From an uncultured Clostridia bacterium (GTDB lineage Bacteria; Bacillota; Clostridia; Lachnospirales; Lachnospiraceae), in the NCBI GenBank assembly GCA_947178015.1, contig CAMWWW010000070.1, positions 1-9,617 of the forward strand: a DNA stretch of 9,617 nt, written 5' to 3'. The notes below the pieces were generated by a model, which had not been told where the DNA came from, did no database searches, and worked only from the letters and a program-made list of their open reading frames with translations. How positions within the stretch are numbered: the first letter of the stretch is position 1; each line of letters starts with the position of its first letter. Made by a program: the position numbers and the translations under genes. Positions 4,955 to 9,617 of this stretch are shown here, piece by piece.

Positions 4955-7096
4955 ATGGATATTTTAAAGGTAATACAAAAGGAGCTGAATGTGAAGCTTT
5001 CGCAGGTGGAGGCGGCAGTTCAGTTAATTGATGAGGGAAATACAATTCCATTTATAGCGAGATACCGCAAGGAGGCAACAGGTTCTCTTAATGATGAACA
5101 GCTTCGGCAGCTTGATGAGAGGCTTACTTATCTAAGAAATCTGGAGGAGAAAAAGGCGCAGGTTCTCGCCACAATAGAAGAGCAGGGCAAGCTCTCGGAT
5201 GAGCTTAGAAAAGAGATTGAGGAGGCGATGACGCAGGTTGCTGTGGAGGATCTGTACCGCCCTTATCGTCCTAAAAGACGTACCCGCGCGACCGTTGCAA
5301 AGGAGAAGGGGCTTGAGCCGCTTGCCAATCTTATTCTTTTACAGATGGCAGATCAAGCGCTTTCTTGCTACGCAAAGGAGTATGTATCGGAGGAAAAAGA
5401 AGTTGCAGATGAAGCGGAGGCTCTGGCGGGAGCGCTGGATATTATTGCAGAAAATATCTCGGATGAGGCAGACTACCGTACCTATATCCGCAAGCTGACC
5501 ATGGATGAGGGGATACTGGTTTCAGAGGCAAAGGATGAGACGGCGGTGTCCGTCTATGAGATGTATTATCATTTTACGGAGCCGGTGAAAAAACTTGCGG
5601 GGCACCGCATACTGGCTATCAATCGAGGGGAGAAGGAAAAGCTTCTCAATGTGAAGCTTGAGGTGCCAGAAGAGAGGATTTTTGCATATTTAAGAAAAAA
5701 ATTGATTGTCCGGGAGAATCCCTATACAACGCCGGCGCTTGAGGAAGCTGCGGCTGACAGTTATAAAAGACTGATTGCTCCGGCGATAGAGCGGGAGATT
5801 CGGAATGAGCTGACAGAGCGCGCTGAGGATAGTGCGATTCGGGTGTTTGGAAAAAATCTTACACAGCTTTTGATGCAGCCGCCGATTGTGGGACAGGTAG
5901 TACTTGGCTGGGACCCAGCATTCCGCACGGGCTGTAAGCTTGCTGTGGTGGACGGAACTGGAAAGGTATTGGACACGGTGGTGATTTATCCGACAGCTCC
6001 GCAGAACAAGATTGCGGAGGCGAAGGAGACCTTGAAAAAGCTGATAAAGAAGTATGGGATCACGCTGATTTCTGTGGGAAATGGCACAGCGTCCAGAGAA
6101 TCTGAGGCAGTGATAGTGGATCTGTTAAAGGAAATTTCTGATCCGGTACAATATGTGATTGTAAACGAGGCCGGGGCTTCTGTGTATTCTGCAAGCAAGC
6201 TTGCCGCGGAGGAATTTCCTAATTTTGATGTGGGGCAGAGGAGCGCGGCATCGATTGCGAGAAGGCTTCAGGATCCGCTGGCTGAGCTGGTAAAGATTGA
6301 TCCGAAATCCATCGGCGTAGGGCAATATCAGCATGATATGAATCAGAAGAAGCTGGGAGAGGCGTTGTCGGGTGTGGTGGAGGATTGTGTCAACCATGTC
6401 GGCGTGGATCTGAATACGGCGTCTGCTTCTCTGCTGGAGTACATATCCGGCATAAGTAAGACAATCGCTAAAAATATAGTAAAATATCGCGAGGAGAATG
6501 GACGCTTTTCCAGCCGCGCGCAGCTTCTTAAGGTCAGCAAGCTGGGCCCCAAGGCGTTTGAGCAGTGTGCTGGATTTACAAGAATTATCGGAGGAAAGAA
6601 TCCGCTGGATGCAACCAGCGTGCATCCTGAGAGCTATGAGGCTGCGACAGCACTTTTAGAAAAGCTGGGATACCAGCTCTCGGATCTTGCGAAGGGCGGC
6701 ATTAAAGGAATTGGAAAAAAGGTGACAGATAAAAAGAAGCTTGCAGAGGAGCTTCATATCGGCGAAATTACGCTGGAGGATATCATGAAGGAGCTGGAAA
6801 AACCAGCAAGAGATCCCCGCGATGAGATGCCAAAGCCGATTCTGCGCACGGATGTGATGGAGATAAAGGATCTGGAGCCCGGCATGGTGCTGAAGGGTAC
6901 GGTCAGAAATGTCATTGATTTTGGCGCATTTGTGGATATTGGGGTTCATCAGGATGGCTTAGTTCATATTTCACAGATTACCGATCGTTATATTAAGCAC
7001 CCGCTGGAGGCGGTCAGCGTGGGAGATATTGTGGAGGTTAAGGTGATGTCTGTAGATCTAAATAAAAAGAGGATACAGCTTACTATGCGATTATAA
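4955..7096 (+). CDS. tex: Tex family transcription accessory / RNA-binding protein
   Basis: This is a cytoplasmic nucleic-acid-binding protein, known in other bacteria as a transcription accessory factor and involved in RNA metabolism. The domain order is complete. The helical Tex N-terminal domain has the hallmark GNTIPFIARYRKEATG at 28-43, then YRPYRPKRRTRA at 101-112. The YqgF/RNase-H-like domain has LGWDPAFRTGCKLAVVD at 317-333, GNGTASRE at 375-382 and VNEAGASVYSAS at 403-414. The SIGVGQYQHD motif is at 452-461. Tandem helix-hairpin-helix motifs lie around 485-545 (ISGISKTIAKNIVKYR). A C-terminal S1 domain spans about 640-713 (GTVRNVIDFGAFVDIG, then GLVHIS). At 713 aa it is of normal family length and appears intact. 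It is transcribed divergently from the regulator. No terminator separates it from the next gene 73 bases on, so the two may be partly co-transcribed. Confidence 0.97.
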   Translation: MDILKVIQKELNVKLSQVEAAVQLIDEGNTIPFIARYRKEATGSLNDEQLRQLDERLTYLRNLEEKKAQVLATIEEQGKLSDELRKEIEEAMTQVAVEDLYRPYRPKRRTRATVAKEKGLEPLANLILLQMADQALSCYAKEYVSEEKEVADEAEALAGALDIIAENISDEADYRTYIRKLTMDEGILVSEAKDETAVSVYEMYYHFTEPVKKLAGHRILAINRGEKEKLLNVKLEVPEERIFAYLRKKLIVRENPYTTPALEEAAADSYKRLIAPAIEREIRNELTERAEDSAIRVFGKNLTQLLMQPPIVGQVVLGWDPAFRTGCKLAVVDGTGKVLDTVVIYPTAPQNKIAEAKETLKKLIKKYGITLISVGNGTASRESEAVIVDLLKEISDPVQYVIVNEAGASVYSASKLAAEEFPNFDVGQRSAASIARRLQDPLAELVKIDPKSIGVGQYQHDMNQKKLGEALSGVVEDCVNHVGVDLNTASASLLEYISGISKTIAKNIVKYREENGRFSSRAQLLKVSKLGPKAFEQCAGFTRIIGGKNPLDATSVHPESYEAATALLEKLGYQLSDLAKGGIKGIGKKVTDKKKLAEELHIGEITLEDIMKELEKPARDPRDEMPKPILRTDVMEIKDLEPGMVLKGTVRNVIDFGAFVDIGVHQDGLVHISQITDRYIKHPLEAVSVGDIVEVKVMSVDLNKKRIQLTMRL

Positions 7097-7169
7097 AGAA
7101 TTTATTGGAAATGATGGTTGGCTCATAAGCAAAGAATGAGAGATAGAAAAAGAAAGGATAAGGCCCGTT
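7097..7169 (+). other. Short spacer between tex and the GlpA-like gene
   Basis: The spacer is 73 bases long. It has no G+C-rich hairpin with a T-run and no clear promoter. AAAGGA at 7153-7158 (11 bases before the ATG) or AAGG at 7160-7163 (6 bases before) is the ribosome site for the next gene. Read-through from tex is plausible. Confidence 0.4.
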
Positions 7170-8621
7170 ATGTATGATGTGATTATTGTCGGTTCCGGTG
7201 TGGCGGGATCGGCCTGTGCCCGTGAATTGTCCCGCTATAAACTAAAACTGTGTGTGGTGGAGAAGGAAGAGGATGTATGCTGTGGTACCTCAAAGGCAAA
7301 TAGTGCGATTGTACATGCCGGATTTGACGCGGCGGAGGGTTCTTTAAAAGCAAAACTGAATGTGCGGGGAAATCAGCGTATGGGAAAGCTTGCTAAGGAG
7401 CTGGATATTCCTTTTCGCAGAAATGGTTCCCTTGTCCTGTGTCTGGATAAAGAGGATATGCCCAAATTGGAAGCGCTTTACCAGAGAGGATTGGCAAATG
7501 GAGTGGAGGAGCTTTGTATTCTGGATAGAAAGCAGGTGCTTGAGCTGGAGCCGAATGTTACAGATTCGGTATATGCCGCCTTGTATGCGCCCACAGCGGG
7601 AATTATCTGCCCATTTGAATTAAATATCGCCCTCGCAGAACATGCCTTCACCAATGGGGCAGAGTTCCGATTTCATACAGAGGTGATGGACATAAAGAGG
7701 ATGGAGGGCGGCTATACGCTGTACACCAGCCGCGATGTGCTTCGGACAAGATATGTGGTAAATGCGGCGGGTGTTTATGCGGACCGTCTGCACAATATGG
7801 TGAGTGCGCATAAGCTTACGATAGTTCCGCGGCGGGGCGAGTATTGCCTTCTTGACAAAGCGGCGGGAAGTCATGTGGAGAGAACCATCTTTGCGTTGCC
7901 GGGCAGACTTGGAAAGGGAGTGCTGGTGACACCTACAGTTCATGGAAATCTGTTAATTGGCCCCAACGCAGTTGAGATAGAGGATAAAGAGGGCATCCAT
8001 ACCACAAGAGAAGGGCTGGATGAAGTGATGGAAAAGGCACGGCAGAGTGTAAAGGATCTTCCGATGGGAAGAATGATTACTTCTTTTTCCGGGCTTCGTG
8101 CGCATACAGATCAAGAGGATTTTATAATCGGGGAAGTAGAGGATGCAAAAGGTTTTATTGACTGCGCCGGAATAGAGTCGCCGGGAATTGCAAGCAGCCC
8201 AGCTATCGGGGAGATGGTTGCACAGTTATTAAAGGAGAAGCTTGGCTTAGAAGAAAAGCCGGATTATATAACAGAGAGAAAAGGGATTTTAAGACCAAGC
8301 TCACTGAGCCGTGAGGACAGGCAGGCATTGATCAAGAAAAATCCAGCTTACGGCAATATGATATGCCGCTGTGAGGGGATTACAGAGGGAGAGATTGTGG
8401 ATGCTATCACGCGGCCTCTTGGAGCGAGAACGCTAGATGGCATTAAGCGAAGGACAAGAGCAGGGATGGGCAGGTGCCAGTCTGGTTTCTGTATGCCGAG
8501 GGTCATGGAAATTCTCTCAAGAGAGGGAGGGATAGCTATGACGGACATCACAAAATCTGGCGGAGAATCTCGGATACTAGCGGAGCCGTCTGACAGGGGG
8601 AGTGGATATGGATCAATATGA
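7170..8621 (+). CDS. GlpA-like FAD-dependent oxidoreductase with BFD-type iron-sulfur domain
   Basis: This is a DAO-family flavoprotein that probably oxidises glycerol-3-phosphate or a related 2-hydroxy compound and passes electrons to its partner. The N-terminal FAD-binding Rossmann motif is VGSGVAGSACARELS (7-21), with an acidic residue E31 after the second strand. GTSKANSAIVHAGFD (39-53) is the pattern typical of GlpA/LhgO-like enzymes. VVNAAGVYAD (196-205) and GIESPGIASSPAIG (334-347) are the usual FAD-contacting segments. The C-terminal BFD-like [2Fe-2S] domain has all four cysteines, C399-x-C401 and C436-x4-C441, in the ICRCE and GRCQSGFC contexts. After the common SGGESRIL end there is a 13-residue tail, whose codons overlap the next gene by 14 bases. 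This arrangement (GlpA-like, GlpB-like, then often a DUF1667 protein) is common in Clostridia. The exact substrate cannot be read from the sequence. Confidence 0.92.
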   Translation: MYDVIIVGSGVAGSACARELSRYKLKLCVVEKEEDVCCGTSKANSAIVHAGFDAAEGSLKAKLNVRGNQRMGKLAKELDIPFRRNGSLVLCLDKEDMPKLEALYQRGLANGVEELCILDRKQVLELEPNVTDSVYAALYAPTAGIICPFELNIALAEHAFTNGAEFRFHTEVMDIKRMEGGYTLYTSRDVLRTRYVVNAAGVYADRLHNMVSAHKLTIVPRRGEYCLLDKAAGSHVERTIFALPGRLGKGVLVTPTVHGNLLIGPNAVEIEDKEGIHTTREGLDEVMEKARQSVKDLPMGRMITSFSGLRAHTDQEDFIIGEVEDAKGFIDCAGIESPGIASSPAIGEMVAQLLKEKLGLEEKPDYITERKGILRPSSLSREDRQALIKKNPAYGNMICRCEGITEGEIVDAITRPLGARTLDGIKRRTRAGMGRCQSGFCMPRVMEILSREGGIAMTDITKSGGESRILAEPSDRGSGYGSI

Positions 8622-9617
8622 TATTGTGGTTATAGGAGGAGGTCCTGCTGGACTTGCTGCGGCGATTTCTGCCAAAAAAAGCGGCGCAGATTCAATTCTT
8701 CTTTTGGAGCGCGACAAGGAGCTGGGTGGAATCTTAAATCAGTGTATTCATAATGGATTTGGACTTCACACCTTTAAGGAAGAGCTTACCGGACCAGAAT
8801 ATGCAGAGCGATATATTCGGCAGTTGGAAGAGCTTTCCATTGCACATAAGAAAAATACAATGGTGCTCCATATCAGCAAGGATAAGGTTGTGACGGCGGT
8901 AAATGGGGAGGAAGGTTTGCTTGCTATACAGGCCAAGGCGATTATTCTGGCGATGGGATGCCGGGAGAGGGCGAGAGGCGCGCTTGCCATACCGGGATAC
9001 CGACCGGCAGGTATCTTTAGTGCAGGCACGGCGCAAAGATTGATCAATATAGAAGGCTATCTGCCGGGCAGAGAGGTAGTTATTCTTGGTTCTGGCGACA
9101 TTGGCTTGATAATGGCTAGGAGGATGACGCTGGAAGGTGCGAAGGTGAAGGTAGTGGCGGAGCTTATGCCATATTCGGGCGGACTTAAGCGAAATATTGT
9201 ACAATGTCTGCAAGATTATGATATACCTTTGAAGTTAAGTCATACTGTGATAGACATCAAAGGAAAAGAACGGCTTGAAGGAGTTGTCTTGGCAAAGGTA
9301 GATGAAAAAAGAAGGCCAATACCGGGAACGGAGGAGTACTATTCTTGCGATACCTTATTGTTGTCAGTTGGGCTGATACCAGAAAATGAGCTGTCAGAGG
9401 GGATGGGAGTAGAATTAAATCCCATCACAGCGGGACCAAGAGTGAATGAGTGTCTTGAGACCAATATAGAAGGAGTATTTGCCTGCGGCAATGTCCTTCA
9501 TGTGCATGATCTGGTGGATTATGTGTCAGAGGAGGCAGCGGCGGCAGGCAAACATGCCGCTCTCTATGTAAAAGGAAATATAGAACCTTCTGACAGGCAG
9601 CCAATCCCCATAAAAAC
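8608..9617 (+). CDS. GlpB-like FAD/NAD-dependent oxidoreductase, cut by the window edge
   Basis: The frame is open from the ATG at 8608 to the right edge (336 complete codons), so the C-terminus is missing; relatives are roughly 400-430 aa. It overlaps the GlpA-like gene by 14 bases and is preceded by a G/A-rich ribosome site (AGGGGGAG), so the two are translationally coupled. It has two dinucleotide-binding motifs, as in pyridine-nucleotide-disulfide-type flavoproteins: GGGPAG at 10-15 for FAD, with E34 after strand two, and GSGDIG at 161-166 for NAD(P). GGILNQCIHNGFG (40-52), MGCRER (116-121) and the late FAD motif GVFACGNVLHVHDLVDYVS (289-307) match the clostridial GlpB-like/FAD partner of BFD-tailed GlpA-like proteins. 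It probably forms a complex that transfers electrons between the GlpA-like flavin and NAD(P). A DUF1667 gene is often next in such clusters but would lie outside the window. Confidence 0.92.
   Translation, partial: MDQYDIVVIGGGPAGLAAAISAKKSGADSILLLERDKELGGILNQCIHNGFGLHTFKEELTGPEYAERYIRQLEELSIAHKKNTMVLHISKDKVVTAVNGEEGLLAIQAKAIILAMGCRERARGALAIPGYRPAGIFSAGTAQRLINIEGYLPGREVVILGSGDIGLIMARRMTLEGAKVKVVAELMPYSGGLKRNIVQCLQDYDIPLKLSHTVIDIKGKERLEGVVLAKVDEKRRPIPGTEEYYSCDTLLLSVGLIPENELSEGMGVELNPITAGPRVNECLETNIEGVFACGNVLHVHDLVDYVSEEAAAAGKHAALYVKGNIEPSDRQPIPIK

Noticed and set aside
6125..6625. A 166-aa minus-strand open frame inside tex
   Set aside because: It is antisense to the conserved YqgF and helix-hairpin-helix region of Tex. 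Its composition is rich in Arg, Leu and His, as expected from reverse-strand reading of a coding gene, and it shows no recognisable domain.
7122..7140. CTCAT/ATGAG inverted repeat after tex as a terminator
   Set aside because: The stem is only 5 bp and AT-rich, with a 9-base loop and no following T-run, so it is unlikely to terminate transcription.
8734..9213. Minus-strand open frames of 159 and 93 aa opposite the GlpB-like gene
   Set aside because: They are antisense to a clearly conserved flavoprotein whose reading frame carries both dinucleotide-binding motifs, and they have no family resemblance.

Overview
The window most resembles a Clostridia-class Firmicute, probably Lachnospiraceae. 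The basis is strong AGGAGG-type ribosome binding sites, TTGAxx-17-TATAAT promoters, moderate G+C with GAG/AAG-rich housekeeping genes, and a GlpA-like oxidoreductase with a BFD-type iron-sulfur tail followed by a GlpB-like flavoprotein. The family assignment is an inference from recognised sequence patterns; no search was run.

Layout. Positions 1-188 hold no gene but contain a large, compensated inverted repeat (1-122). From 4808 down to about 190, all on the minus strand, lies an accessory cassette of three genes. The first is a tandem helix-turn-helix regulator (4808-4136) split by a frameshift at a nine-base homopolymer. The second is a very long helical protein of 1056 aa (4011-841). The third is a translationally coupled protein of about 214 aa from no family I recognise (833 or 851 to 189). 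From 4955 to the right edge, all on the plus strand, are conserved genes: tex (4955-7096), a GlpA-like FAD oxidoreductase (7170-8621) and a GlpB-like FAD/NAD oxidoreductase (8608 to beyond 9617). The two halves are separated by a divergent promoter region (4809-4954) with good sigma-A-type promoters on both strands.

The candidate new system is the minus-strand cassette. Its 1056-aa protein reads as a concatenation of alpha-helical pore-forming-toxin-like units. Residues 1-240 resemble the Hbl/Nhe (ClyA-type) helical bundle. Residues 338-690 resemble XaxA/YaxA, including a glycine-rich hydrophobic hairpin (547-576) between long amphipathic helices. Residues 710-1056 form another long helical unit without an obvious hydrophobic head. 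In known systems such units are separate polypeptides (XaxA+XaxB, HblB+L1+L2, AhlA+B+C). A single-chain multi-unit version with a small coupled partner and a possibly slippage-controlled regulator would be unusual. None of the proteins has a recognisable signal peptide.

The plus-strand side is ordinary metabolism and RNA biology. Tex is a nucleic-acid-binding transcription accessory factor. The two oxidoreductases overlap by 14 bp and form a GlpA/GlpB-like pair probably linked to glycerol-3-phosphate or a related 2-hydroxyacid/polyol oxidation.
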